Of a stretch of 64,000 bases of DNA, positions 1 through 7,255 are shown in pieces. The position numbers and the translations under genes are program-made. The notes beneath the pieces were generated by a model. That model saw only the letters and a list, made by a program, of their open reading frames with translations, was not told the origin of the DNA and did no database searches. The stretch spans positions 124,001 to 188,000 of the forward strand of contig NZ_JAUFQV010000032.1 of NCBI RefSeq assembly GCF_030409945.1. Direction: 5' to 3'. Source of the stretch: Vibrio tapetis subsp. quintayensis (GTDB taxonomy: Bacteria > Pseudomonadota > Gammaproteobacteria > Enterobacterales > Vibrionaceae). Positions within the stretch are counted from its first letter, which is position 1. Every line of letters begins with the position of its first letter.

Positions 1-779
1 TTGGCTACTTTCTTCGCCAATGCGTCAGCATTATCACGCGCGCTAATGAAAACCAAAACCTGCTGCCAATCATTCGCTTTAATCTGAGCGATGAGGGCTT
101 GCGCTTTGCTGCCTTTGTTGACCAAATACAAATGTTCATCAATGGTTTCGACCACTGTATTCGCGGCTTGTGCTTCAATCCTCGTCGGGTCATTGAGTAA
201 TGAGCGAAGCACGGTTTGCAAATTATCTGGCATGGTGGCCGAAAAGCACACCGTTTGATATTGGCTTGGAAAGAAACCCAGAATTTTCTGAAGATCAGGC
301 CAAAACCCCATGTCTAATAGGCGATCGGCTTCATCCAAAATCAATTGTTTTACGCCGCTTAACACCACGACTTCCTGATTCAGAAAGCCCAATAACCTAC
401 CAGGAGTAGCGACCACAACTTGCGGAGCTTTATCTAATTCTCTCAATTGCTCTGCTTGATCCACACCGCCGCATAGCGTAACAATGCGGACGCCAATTTT
501 TGCAGCAATGGCGTTTAAATTGGTGCTGACTTGAATGGCGAGCTCACGAGTTGGTACCACAATAACCGACTGTATTCGCTCACTTGAACAATCAATGGCT
601 TGTAATATCGGTAATCCAAACGCCAACGTTTTACCGCTGCCTGTTTGTGCTAAAGCGAGGAGATCTTTGCCGGCAAGAACGGCAGGGACGGCTAGCTTTT
701 GAATCTCAGTTGGCGTAGAGAACTGAGCTGAAACAGCATCAGTAATGGCAGAGGACAGGTTAAAATCGGAAAAAGTCAT
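1..779 (-). CDS. DEAD-box ATP-dependent RNA helicase, N-terminal 259 residues (cut by window edge)
   Basis: The frame is open from the ATG at 777-779 to the left edge, so only the amino-terminal part is present. All front-half helicase motifs are visible: a Q-motif region (TPTEIQ, residues ~22-27), motif I AQTGSGKT (~44-51), PTREL (~76-80), the GG and TPGR motifs, motif II DEAD (~149-152) and motif III SAT (~180-182). The start of RecA-like domain 2 (VLVFISARDNADALA) follows at the cut. Such proteins unwind or remodel RNA duplexes in the cytoplasm, usually in ribosome assembly or mRNA decay. The subfamily (RhlE, DbpA, SrmB and others) cannot be decided without the C-terminus. No neighbour appears cotranscribed; the next gene on the same strand begins about 560 bases upstream. 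Confidence 0.95.
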   Translation of the reverse strand, partial: MTFSDFNLSSAITDAVSAQFSTPTEIQKLAVPAVLAGKDLLALAQTGSGKTLAFGLPILQAIDCSSERIQSVIVVPTRELAIQVSTNLNAIAAKIGVRIVTLCGGVDQAEQLRELDKAPQVVVATPGRLLGFLNQEVVVLSGVKQLILDEADRLLDMGFWPDLQKILGFFPSQYQTVCFSATMPDNLQTVLRSLLNDPTRIEAQAANTVVETIDEHLYLVNKGSKAQALIAQIKANDWQQVLVFISARDNADALAKKVA

Positions 780-834
780 CTAGTTCGCTTTAGCATTAAT
801 AAACATCAAGCACTGGATTCTATACTCAATTGCC

Positions 835-1341
835 CTATAAATGTGGGTTTGTGGCAGAAAAATAACTGAGGCTGCTATCATTATAAAAGTCAATTCCCAC
901 ATGAGGCGACATGTTGAGCTTTTCGAGTAGATGAACTGAACGAGTATTCTGCGGCACCGCCACCCCGTAGATACGTGCCATGTGACCTTGCTTAAACGAA
1001 AAATCTAAACACGCTAATGCAGCCTCAAGAGCCACGCCTTGTCCTTGCTCTTGAAGTACGACAGCATATCGAATATCAAAGCAAGTTGGTGAACTGGTTT
1101 CTTCTACTCCAACGTAGCCAAGCTTGATGCCGTCAGTTTTACGGATAATAGTAAATGTACCAAACTCATGTTTCTGCCAATGATCAATACGATTCGATAA
1201 TTCTTTGCGGATCACTTCATCTCGGTAGGGTTGCCCGAATGGCAAAAATTGCGTCACTTCATCATCCGTCAGCAAAGAACAGTAAAGGCCTAAATCTTCG
1301 GCGTTGGTCGGACGTAGCATCAAGCGATCTGTTTCAATCAT
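835..1341 (-). CDS. GNAT family N-acetyltransferase (RimJ/RimL type)
   Basis: The 168-residue protein opens with the ETDRLMLRP motif typical of RimJ/RimL-like GNAT enzymes. It carries the acetyl-CoA pyrophosphate-binding pattern QEQGQGVALEA (a Q-x-x-G-x-G/A loop) at about residues 96-106, and ends with the usual N-x-x-S-x-x-L-x-x-KLNM segment. The family transfers acetyl from acetyl-CoA to amines, often protein N-termini or small molecules; the substrate here cannot be told. It is monocistronic and lies head-to-head with the exported protein at 1550, with about 210 bases between the two starts. Length is normal for the family. Confidence 0.9.
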   Translation of the reverse strand: MIETDRLMLRPTNAEDLGLYCSLLTDDEVTQFLPFGQPYRDEVIRKELSNRIDHWQKHEFGTFTIIRKTDGIKLGYVGVEETSSPTCFDIRYAVVLQEQGQGVALEAALACLDFSFKQGHMARIYGVAVPQNTRSVHLLEKLNMSPHVGIDFYNDSSLSYFSATNPHL

Positions 1342-1549
1342 TCTGTACTTCTTATTTTTTATTCACCTATCAAGTTTAGCCACTCTGCGAAGATGCAATG
1401 TCAATTTTCGTTTAGTAAATTGTATCAAAATATCACTACTTATTTTAAGAGTATGACAATTACACGACACGAAAGCGACACTTCCACCATATAACAAACA
1501 CTCTGGCTGACTTACGATAATGCAGTCCTTAACTAACAGAGTGCATTCA

Positions 1550-2551
1550 ATGAAACGCTTTAATCTGCTTTGCCTAATCTCGTTACTCATGGCTTCTCCT
1601 TTCTCTTGGAGCTCCGTTCAACCACTTGAACTAAATGCAGTTCCAAGTGAGCAATTAGCACAATACATTGCAGATTTCAAACAACAAAAACAACAGCTCT
1701 GGATACGAGTTCACGGTGAAAAGTTTCCTCTTAATATTCACACCATCAGCTCAGAACTACTCATTGCTCACTATGCTAAAGGCTTAGTAACGATTCCATT
1801 TAGCTTTGAAGATCCAGAGCCTGGCACCAATGTGACGATTTATGAAGGGCGCTTCGACCAAGCCGAAAGTTTTGAATCTAAGATCGATTTCAAACAAGCG
1901 ATACTCAAATCAACAACGATTTGGAAATCGAGCAATGTGTCCACTACCGAACAAGAAAATATTGTTTACCATGGAAAGCTAGTGAATCAGAAAGGCACTG
2001 AAACCGACTTTGAAATGAGTATCAATGAGGCGCTCATTACCGGAGGCACGAGTCTATTTAGTATTGAACAAAACAGGGCTATTCTAACTGGTGAGTTAGG
2101 GACGAATACCTATGTTCAACTTTCAAACCTGGTAGAGCGCAACCCGAACGTCGACACCATAGTGATCAAAGCCGTGAACGGTTCGCTCAACGATGAGATT
2201 AACATGCACACCGGTAATCTACTGCGCGATTCTGGCCTAAACACCAAGATACCGAACAACGGCTACGCCTATTCCGGCGGTGTCGACCTGTTTGCTGCTG
2301 GCGTTAATAGGCAAGTTGAGGGTAACGGCGTTCTTGGGGTTCATTCTTGGTGTTGTTCCGCTGGCACAACCGCCGACAAACTACCAAAAGACGATGATGC
2401 CCATCATGACCAAGTGGTCTACTTTACTAAAATGTTGGGTAAAGAAGTCGGCCCTGATTTTTACTTTTACACCATTCACGCTGCTCCATTTAGCAGCGTA
2501 CATCCTATGACAAGAACAGAAATGGCTGATTACTCTCTTCTGACTAAGTAA
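1550..2551 (+). CDS. Exported COG3904-like (ClpP/S49-fold-like) protein
   Basis: I start the gene at the ATG at 1550 rather than the in-frame ATG at 1520. This gives a classical signal peptide (MKRFNLLCLISLLMASPFSWS) with a basic n-region. The mature protein (~315 residues) has a beta-rich N-terminal half. The C-terminal half contains the run from VDTIVIKAVNGSLND through the GGVDLFAAGV segment to the HSWCC region, which resembles the periplasmic COG3904 family related to ClpP/signal peptide peptidase folds. I recognise the family pattern but not a gene name. Two adjacent cysteines near residue 270 could form a disulfide in the periplasm. The function is unknown. It is probably monocistronic; an inverted repeat follows before the MAPEG gene. 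Confidence 0.75.
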   Translation: MKRFNLLCLISLLMASPFSWSSVQPLELNAVPSEQLAQYIADFKQQKQQLWIRVHGEKFPLNIHTISSELLIAHYAKGLVTIPFSFEDPEPGTNVTIYEGRFDQAESFESKIDFKQAILKSTTIWKSSNVSTTEQENIVYHGKLVNQKGTETDFEMSINEALITGGTSLFSIEQNRAILTGELGTNTYVQLSNLVERNPNVDTIVIKAVNGSLNDEINMHTGNLLRDSGLNTKIPNNGYAYSGGVDLFAAGVNRQVEGNGVLGVHSWCCSAGTTADKLPKDDDAHHDQVVYFTKMLGKEVGPDFYFYTIHAAPFSSVHPMTRTEMADYSLLTK

Positions 2552-2560
2552 CTCATCATT

Positions 2561-2622
2561 TAAGTTGTGCGCAATTTATTTGCAAGCACGCTCACTTTGC
2601 TTTATAGTTTGCGCACAACTTA
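2561..2622. promoter_or_regulatory. Perfect 14-bp inverted repeat, putative paired operator
   Basis: TAAGTTGTGCGCAA (2561-2574) and its exact reverse complement TTGCGCACAACTTA (2609-2622) are separated by 34 bases. Each arm is itself nearly symmetric (TTGTGCGCAA). The pair therefore looks more like two binding sites for a dimeric regulator, such as a MarR/OhrR-type protein, than like a terminator; no T-run follows. It ends 22 bases before the MAPEG start at 2645. Regulator identity is inference. Confidence 0.5.
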
Positions 2623-2644
2623 ATAGTTAATAAGGTAAAGTGAC

Positions 2645-3064
2645 ATGTTTGCAGAGTACGACGCGACACTATGGGGTGTTTGGTTTATTATCACGATGAT
2701 CATCGTGCAAGGGTTCATCGCAACACTGGCCCATCGTAAACAAACCAATATGATACCTGGAGTGTTAGACGATAAACTTGGCCACGATTCATTCGTGTTC
2801 CGCAGCCATCGTACTCACCAAAACTCACTTGAAAATATCATTCAAATGCTGGTCCCGACAGCATTAGCCATTTATGTTGGAGCCGACGCGACATGGTTAG
2901 CTGCTATCGTCTGGGTATACGCCGTTGCAAGGCTTGCTCATATGGTGCTGTATTACCTAATAGCAACGGAAACCAACCCTAGCCCTCGTAGCTATTTTTA
3001 TATGATTGCATACGTTGCCAACCTCGTTCTGGTTGGATTCGTTGCCACAGCGATGATGAGTTAG
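2645..3064 (+). CDS. MAPEG family membrane protein
   Basis: The protein has 139 residues and four predicted membrane helices. After the first helix comes the MAPEG signature, seen here as R-S-H-R-T-H-Q-N-S-L-E-N (about residues 52-63), matching the family pattern R-A-x-R-x-H-x-N-x-x-E-N. MAPEG proteins are inner-membrane, glutathione- or lipid-related enzymes, and bacterial members of this size are mostly uncharacterised. A ribosome site (AAGG) precedes the ATG. The gene is monocistronic, with a good terminator downstream and a conspicuous inverted repeat just upstream that suggests specific regulation. Confidence 0.88.
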   Translation: MFAEYDATLWGVWFIITMIIVQGFIATLAHRKQTNMIPGVLDDKLGHDSFVFRSHRTHQNSLENIIQMLVPTALAIYVGADATWLAAIVWVYAVARLAHMVLYYLIATETNPSPRSYFYMIAYVANLVLVGFVATAMMS

Positions 3065-3104
3065 CTTTCCCAACTCTCCTTAGCTTAAAAACAGAACGTC
3101 TTTC

Positions 3105-3138
3105 GCCGCATACTTGCCTATAAGTTTGCGGCTTTTTT
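3105..3138 (+). terminator. Rho-independent terminator after MAPEG gene
   Basis: GCCGCA (3105-3110) pairs with TGCGGC (3127-3132), extended by ACTT/AAGT inside, and is followed by six T residues. Confidence 0.8.
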
Positions 3139-3213
3139 ATTTCCAATGGCAACTTATTCCTAATTCTTTATACTCCACTCATTAACGCATCAATCTAAGA
3201 ACCATTACCCATT

Positions 3214-3726
3214 ATGATCACTATCACGACTAATCATGGCGACATTGAGATCGAACTTGACCATAAAAGTGCGCCTGAAACTTGCGCCAACTTTGTACGT
3301 TATTGCAATGATGGCTTTTACAACAACACTTTGTTTCACCGCATCATCGATGGCTTTATGATCCAAGGTGGTGGCTATGAAATTCGGGACGATGGCTTTG
3401 CGATGAATATGGCAGAAAAGAAATGCCGCGCTCCAGTTTCTAATGAAGCCTTTAACGGCCTTAAGAACGTGGTTGGCTCACTCGCCATGGCACGAACCGA
3501 TGCTCCTCACTCTGCAACGGCGCAGTTTTTTATCAATCTTGCAGACAATGACTTTCTCGATCACACGGGCAAAACAAACTACGGTTGGGGTTATGCGGTG
3601 TTTGGTAAAGTTACGCTGGGAATGGATGTGGTTAATCAGATTGGGAAGATTGCAACCTGCACCCGATTTGGTCATGAAGACATGCCGGTTTCTGATGTAA
3701 TCATTGAAAAAGTAACAATGAAGTAG
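3214..3726 (+). CDS. ppiB: Peptidyl-prolyl cis-trans isomerase B (cyclophilin type)
   Basis: The 170-residue cytoplasmic cyclophilin catalyses cis-trans isomerisation of X-Pro bonds during folding. Visible landmarks are the N-terminal TNHGDIEIELD strand, NFVRYCNDGFYNNTLFHRII containing the catalytic Arg (FHRII), MIQGGG, the AMARTDAPHSATAQFFIN block, and the GKTNYGWGYAVFGKV segment ending the active site. There is no signal peptide, so it is the PpiB rather than the PpiA type; E. coli PpiB is slightly shorter (164). The gene stands alone between the MAPEG gene and a convergent hypothetical. Confidence 0.95.
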   Translation: MITITTNHGDIEIELDHKSAPETCANFVRYCNDGFYNNTLFHRIIDGFMIQGGGYEIRDDGFAMNMAEKKCRAPVSNEAFNGLKNVVGSLAMARTDAPHSATAQFFINLADNDFLDHTGKTNYGWGYAVFGKVTLGMDVVNQIGKIATCTRFGHEDMPVSDVIIEKVTMK

Positions 3727-3762
3727 CCTTTAGCCAAAACCTGCTAACTAGCAACGAATGCT

Positions 3763-4149
3763 CTAGCTACATTCCTTCAGCATGAGTTGCCAGTCATCCT
3801 CGGTCACCCAATTTTTGTAGACTCTAATGCGATAGTATCCATTATTGGCGGTTAAGGACGTAATACGGATACAAGGCTGACTAAATATCGGCGTTTTTTT
3901 TCTTAACGCCGCTGGAATTCCGTGTAGGTAGATTTCATTGCCGTCGGTTGCTAAGTGGCTTTTTTTCGGTTTTTTAGGAGACAAATGTTGAAATACTAGC
4001 CCGAACACTATGGTGGCATACGTTAAGTAGACATGATCATTTGAAAAAGAGACCAGAAAAGCGACTAACGCTATCGCGCCACCGACCAATGAAGACGTAC
4101 TCAAGTCAAAATAATACGGTTTGTTATCAACAAAGTGTATTTTTTTCAT
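3763..4149 (-). CDS. Hypothetical membrane protein, 128 residues
   Basis: Two consecutive ATG codons (4150-4152 and 4147-4149) follow an AGGAGGGG ribosome site. The second has the better spacing and is used here. The protein has a polar head, two membrane helices (about residues 20-55), a basic loop (SPKKPKKSH) and a C-terminal globular part containing RIRVYKNWVTEDDWQLML. I do not recognise the family. It converges on ppiB with 37 bases between the stops. Confidence 0.7.
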   Translation of the reverse strand: MKKIHFVDNKPYYFDLSTSSLVGGAIALVAFLVSFSNDHVYLTYATIVFGLVFQHLSPKKPKKSHLATDGNEIYLHGIPAALRKKTPIFSQPCIRITSLTANNGYYRIRVYKNWVTEDDWQLMLKECS

Positions 4150-4381
4150 CATCCCCTCCTGCCATACTAAGCGATTATTCTATACGTTACATAACGTCGC
4201 CCACTGTAGCAGTGCTGGAAATTGCGAAAGAGTTCAAACTCACATCGACAAGCCCCCGGTTAAACTCTTCCTATTGATAGCCCATGCCTATCAATAAAAT
4301 AGCACTAACCCACTTCCTCAAATAAGAATAATTATCAATAATGGCCACATCAACCCAGATGAACCGCGTTAGGATAATACG

Positions 4382-4759
4382 ATGATCAAGACAATCACTT
4401 TTGCAGCAATCCATTTTACCATTGCAACCTTGGTCGCGTTTACTTTAACTGGCGACTTCTTATTAGGTAGCTTAATTGCCATGATTGAACCTTCCGTCAA
4501 TACCGGTGCGTTCTACTTGCATGAAAAAGTCTGGCAAAAAGTAGCGTTTCTAAAACGCAATGAATCCATGACTCAAGTTAAGACCGCCAGCTTTGCCGTG
4601 ATTCATTTTGGTGTCGCCTTTAGTGTAACTTATGCCTTAACAGGCGATGCTTTCATCGGTGGCTTAATGGCGACCATAGAACCCGCCATTAATTCTGTCG
4701 CTTACTTCTACCACGAAAAAGTGTGGTTGCACCTAAGCCACAACCCAATAGCCGCATAA
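4382..4759 (+). CDS. Tandem DUF2061 membrane protein
   Basis: The protein consists almost entirely of two copies of the DUF2061 unit, at about residues 1-55 and 64-119. Each reads as a K-T-x-x-F-A-x-I-H-F helix, a LTGD turn, a second helix ending M-x-x-I-E-P-x-x-N, and an H-E-K-V-W motif. Single-unit DUF2061 proteins are usual, so this is an internal duplication. Two short membrane helices per unit predict an inner-membrane protein. Function is unknown; I infer none. It is monocistronic. Confidence 0.85.
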   Translation: MIKTITFAAIHFTIATLVAFTLTGDFLLGSLIAMIEPSVNTGAFYLHEKVWQKVAFLKRNESMTQVKTASFAVIHFGVAFSVTYALTGDAFIGGLMATIEPAINSVAYFYHEKVWLHLSHNPIAA

Positions 4760-4970
4760 GGACTTTGGACATACACCTAAACATGAAGTTCATGCTATAG
4801 CCGTCTGTAATTCATCATCGATAGTTCAAGTAGATATGGCTTGGACAGAAAAAGAAGGCTGAATGCGTTATTTTACCTAAAATTCAACATAGCATTAGGC
4901 TCAGAACAAACGCAGATGGCCAACTTGTCGCTGGCGTTATGTTTTAAAGGAGTAACTCAAGCGTCATTGC

Positions 4971-5930
4971 CTATTCAAGCGGGTAATAGTGAATTCTGGA
5001 TTTATCTAAAGCTTTTTTTGCTTGCTCAAGACCAATGGGCGACCCAATTGCGGTGGATCGTTTTCTTTCAAGAGTCGTACACACATCTAACCAACTCTGT
5101 TGATTGAAGTTAAGTCGTTCTAGAATCGGTGGGAAATCGTCTGCCATTGATGCCTTATCCACTCGAAATTGCCTTGCGGTCCAATCTACTAATTCGATGT
5201 AGTCGATTAATCGAAAAGGTATTCCAGTACTCTGATTTTGGGCTGAATTACCGATGAATGGATGCAAACAAGGGGCTGTTTCCTGATTATCATCAAGTGC
5301 CTTTAGTCTGGCTTGTATGGAGGTAAAATCTGATTTTTCCGGGCATGGAGCCACGCCAGCACGAACGGGGTTTAGATCGACGTATGCCATCGCAGCGGCT
5401 AGCGCTTTTTCATCAAGCAATGCCTGGCTTTTAAATCGGCTTTCCCAAAAATGCCCCGTACACTCATCTTCCTGATTGGCGCGACAGGCTATATCGTAGT
5501 TCAACTCTTTCATGAACCAACTTAATGACCACAACCTCTCTCGCCAAACTTCAATGATTTCCAAGCACTTATCTTCCTCAGCTTGTGTCTTTAGCTCCTG
5601 ACTCAACCAACGCTGAATCAATACGGGCAATTTATGTTCGTGACTCCAGCGCTCAACCACCTCGGACGCAGATAACTCAAGGGCCTTATCGCGATTGATG
5701 TGCAGCACCAAATGATAATGGTTGCTCATCACCGCATAAGCGCAAACATCGACACAATAAGTACGAGTGAGAGATTGAATTTTATGCTCAATCCAGTCTC
5801 GACGGTGCTCGTAACTTTTATTCGTTGACCTGTCTTCACCGCATAAGAAGCTTTGCCTCACGCATCTTGAGACACAGTGATAGTAAGGAGTCGCATCGAC
5901 GGAGATGAGCTGTTTTCTTGCCGTGGCCAT
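4971..5930 (-). CDS. REP-associated tyrosine transposase-like protein (Y1_Tnp, RAYT)
   Basis: The 319-residue protein belongs to the IS200/RAYT group of HUH single-strand nucleases. The metal-binding HUH motif is seen in SNHYHLVLH (about residues 69-77). The conserved helix with the catalytic tyrosine is in AYVDLNPVRAGV (about residues 178-189). These enzymes nick and join single-stranded DNA; RAYTs act on REP palindromes rather than as free insertion sequences. I see no terminal inverted repeats, target duplication or REP palindromes flanking it. It therefore looks like a domesticated, single-copy chromosomal gene rather than a mobile element. The reading frame is intact. Confidence 0.88.
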   Translation of the reverse strand: MATARKQLISVDATPYYHCVSRCVRQSFLCGEDRSTNKSYEHRRDWIEHKIQSLTRTYCVDVCAYAVMSNHYHLVLHINRDKALELSASEVVERWSHEHKLPVLIQRWLSQELKTQAEEDKCLEIIEVWRERLWSLSWFMKELNYDIACRANQEDECTGHFWESRFKSQALLDEKALAAAMAYVDLNPVRAGVAPCPEKSDFTSIQARLKALDDNQETAPCLHPFIGNSAQNQSTGIPFRLIDYIELVDWTARQFRVDKASMADDFPPILERLNFNQQSWLDVCTTLERKRSTAIGSPIGLEQAKKALDKSRIHYYPLE

Positions 5931-6146
5931 AAAGGTATCCGATGAATGTTTTGTATAAGATAGCAGTTGTGATCAGCAGGAAAAGTGGGATGGCTGGAAT
6001 TGAGGTTTTGCTAACGTAACGTCAGTCGTTTGGTCATACTATTTGGTGTGTGTCCCGAGCAGAGAGAGTAGAGAGACGTTGCACTACCAATATACTTGGT
6101 AACTGATAATATTCGTGTATTAACACGTTTAATCATTTGGGAAATC

Positions 6147-6620
6147 ATGCAAGAAATCTACTTGGCTGGCGGGTGTCTTTGGGGGGTGCAAGAGTATCTA
6201 CGTCATCTTCCGGGGGTTCGCTCTACAGAAGCAGGCCGTGCGAATGGCACCGAGCAAACGACGCAGTGCCAATACGATGGATACACTGAGTGTGTACGTA
6301 CGTGTTTTGACCCGGCACAGGTATCACTAGTACAACTGCTGGAATTCTTTTTTGAAATCATCGATCCATACAGCAAAAATAAGCAAGGCATTGATGAAGG
6401 CGAAAAGTACCGTACAGGCGTTTACAGCCTACATGAACATCATTTGGTCATCGCTGCAGACTTTATTAAGCGTAGAGATGACGCCCAAAGAATCATGGTT
6501 GAAGTTCTTCCCTTAGCAAACTATGTGAAAAGCGACGACGAGCACCAAGACAGGTTAACCCGCTGCCCAGATGATTACTGCCATATTCCGCAAAGTGTTC
6601 TGCATAAATACAAGCAATAA
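6147..6620 (+). CDS. MsrA-family peptide methionine sulfoxide reductase (divergent)
   Basis: I choose the ATG at 6147, where homology begins, over the upstream ATG at 6096. The protein has 157 residues. The MsrA active-site motif GCFWG is present as GCLWG at about residues 9-13, with the catalytic cysteine retained. The acidic residue and tyrosine that normally assist are kept in GYTECV (normally GHAEAV) and in EKYRTGVY (normally TQYRSAI). A C-terminal pair, RCPDDYC, could supply resolving cysteines. MsrA reduces methionine-S-sulfoxide in proteins using thioredoxin. The F-to-L and H-to-Y changes make this a divergent paralogue, perhaps with altered substrate. It is followed 45 bases later by a GNAT gene, possibly in one operon. 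Confidence 0.85.
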   Translation: MQEIYLAGGCLWGVQEYLRHLPGVRSTEAGRANGTEQTTQCQYDGYTECVRTCFDPAQVSLVQLLEFFFEIIDPYSKNKQGIDEGEKYRTGVYSLHEHHLVIAADFIKRRDDAQRIMVEVLPLANYVKSDDEHQDRLTRCPDDYCHIPQSVLHKYKQ

Positions 6621-6665
6621 CCATTAGATAACTATCGCTGCTACTAACGTAAAGGAATTACTAAC

Positions 6666-7133
6666 ATGACCCGCCTGTCTTTTATTAAAGCAAACCCTAG
6701 CTCTGTTGATGAACTGATGTCATTACGAGTCAAGGATTCACAGCAACACTTGATTACAAACAACGAAAAGTGGCTAGTTCAAACACTTATCCATAGTGAG
6801 AGCCTGACATTCGGTATCTACCATCAGCAAACAGCCGTTGGACTGGTCACTCTTCTCGATCCGCGCACAACTCAACAAGACACGGATCACTTTCAACCGA
6901 ATTGCCTTTATGTATGGCGACTGATGATAGACCAACACCATCAAGGCGGAAGTTTTGGCATTCAGGCCCTTAACTTTTGTAAAGAAATGGCACAATTGTT
7001 GGGCCTGAACGGTGTCACCTTAACCACCATGGATACTGAAAAAGGCAATGCTCTGGAGTTTTACCTGTCTCATGGCTTCCAGCCCACAGGACGTAGGCTT
7101 GACGGAGAAATTGAATTGCAGTGGAATATCTGA
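6666..7133 (+). CDS. GNAT family N-acetyltransferase
   Basis: This is a 155-residue acetyltransferase with a good ribosome site (AAAGGA). The GNAT core is visible as LYVWRLMIDQHHQGGSFG (strand beta-4 and the acetyl-CoA loop, here Q-H-H-Q-G-G-S-F-G, about residues 80-97) and a final NALEFYLSHGFQPTG segment. The arrangement resembles diamine (SpeG/BltD-like) acetyltransferases, but substrate assignment is not possible from sequence. It follows the MsrA-like gene by 45 bases on the same strand and is likely cotranscribed with it. Downstream it converges on the GH20 gene. Confidence 0.87.
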   Translation: MTRLSFIKANPSSVDELMSLRVKDSQQHLITNNEKWLVQTLIHSESLTFGIYHQQTAVGLVTLLDPRTTQQDTDHFQPNCLYVWRLMIDQHHQGGSFGIQALNFCKEMAQLLGLNGVTLTTMDTEKGNALEFYLSHGFQPTGRRLDGEIELQWNI

Positions 7134-7204
7134 TGTCCGCCTAAGGCGTAACCGTTAAACACATCAAACATTCAATTCAGTAACTAAGGATGCCAACCGA
7201 AGAC

Positions 7205-7235
7205 AAAAAAGCCAGCCGTAGGGGGTCGGCTGGCT
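7205..7235 (-). terminator. Rho-independent terminator of the GH20 gene
   Basis: The nine-base stem AGCCAGCCG/CGGCTGGCT lies at 7210-7235. On the minus strand it is followed by a run of six T residues (7205-7210). Confidence 0.85.
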
Positions 7236-7255
7236 TATTCCTACTTAGGGATTGA

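Noticed and set aside
4310..4381. Fur-box-like AATAAGAATAATTATCAATAAT before the DUF2061 gene
   Set aside because: Only about 11 of 19 bases fit the Fur consensus, and AT-rich DNA gives this by chance. The downstream gene has no iron link.
4890..4970. Possible integron attC-like inverted sequence (AACAAACGC ... GGCGTTATG)
   Set aside because: The span is about 35 bases between arms, too short for a functional attC, and the R-core motifs GTTRRRY do not fit. No integrase or cassette array is present.
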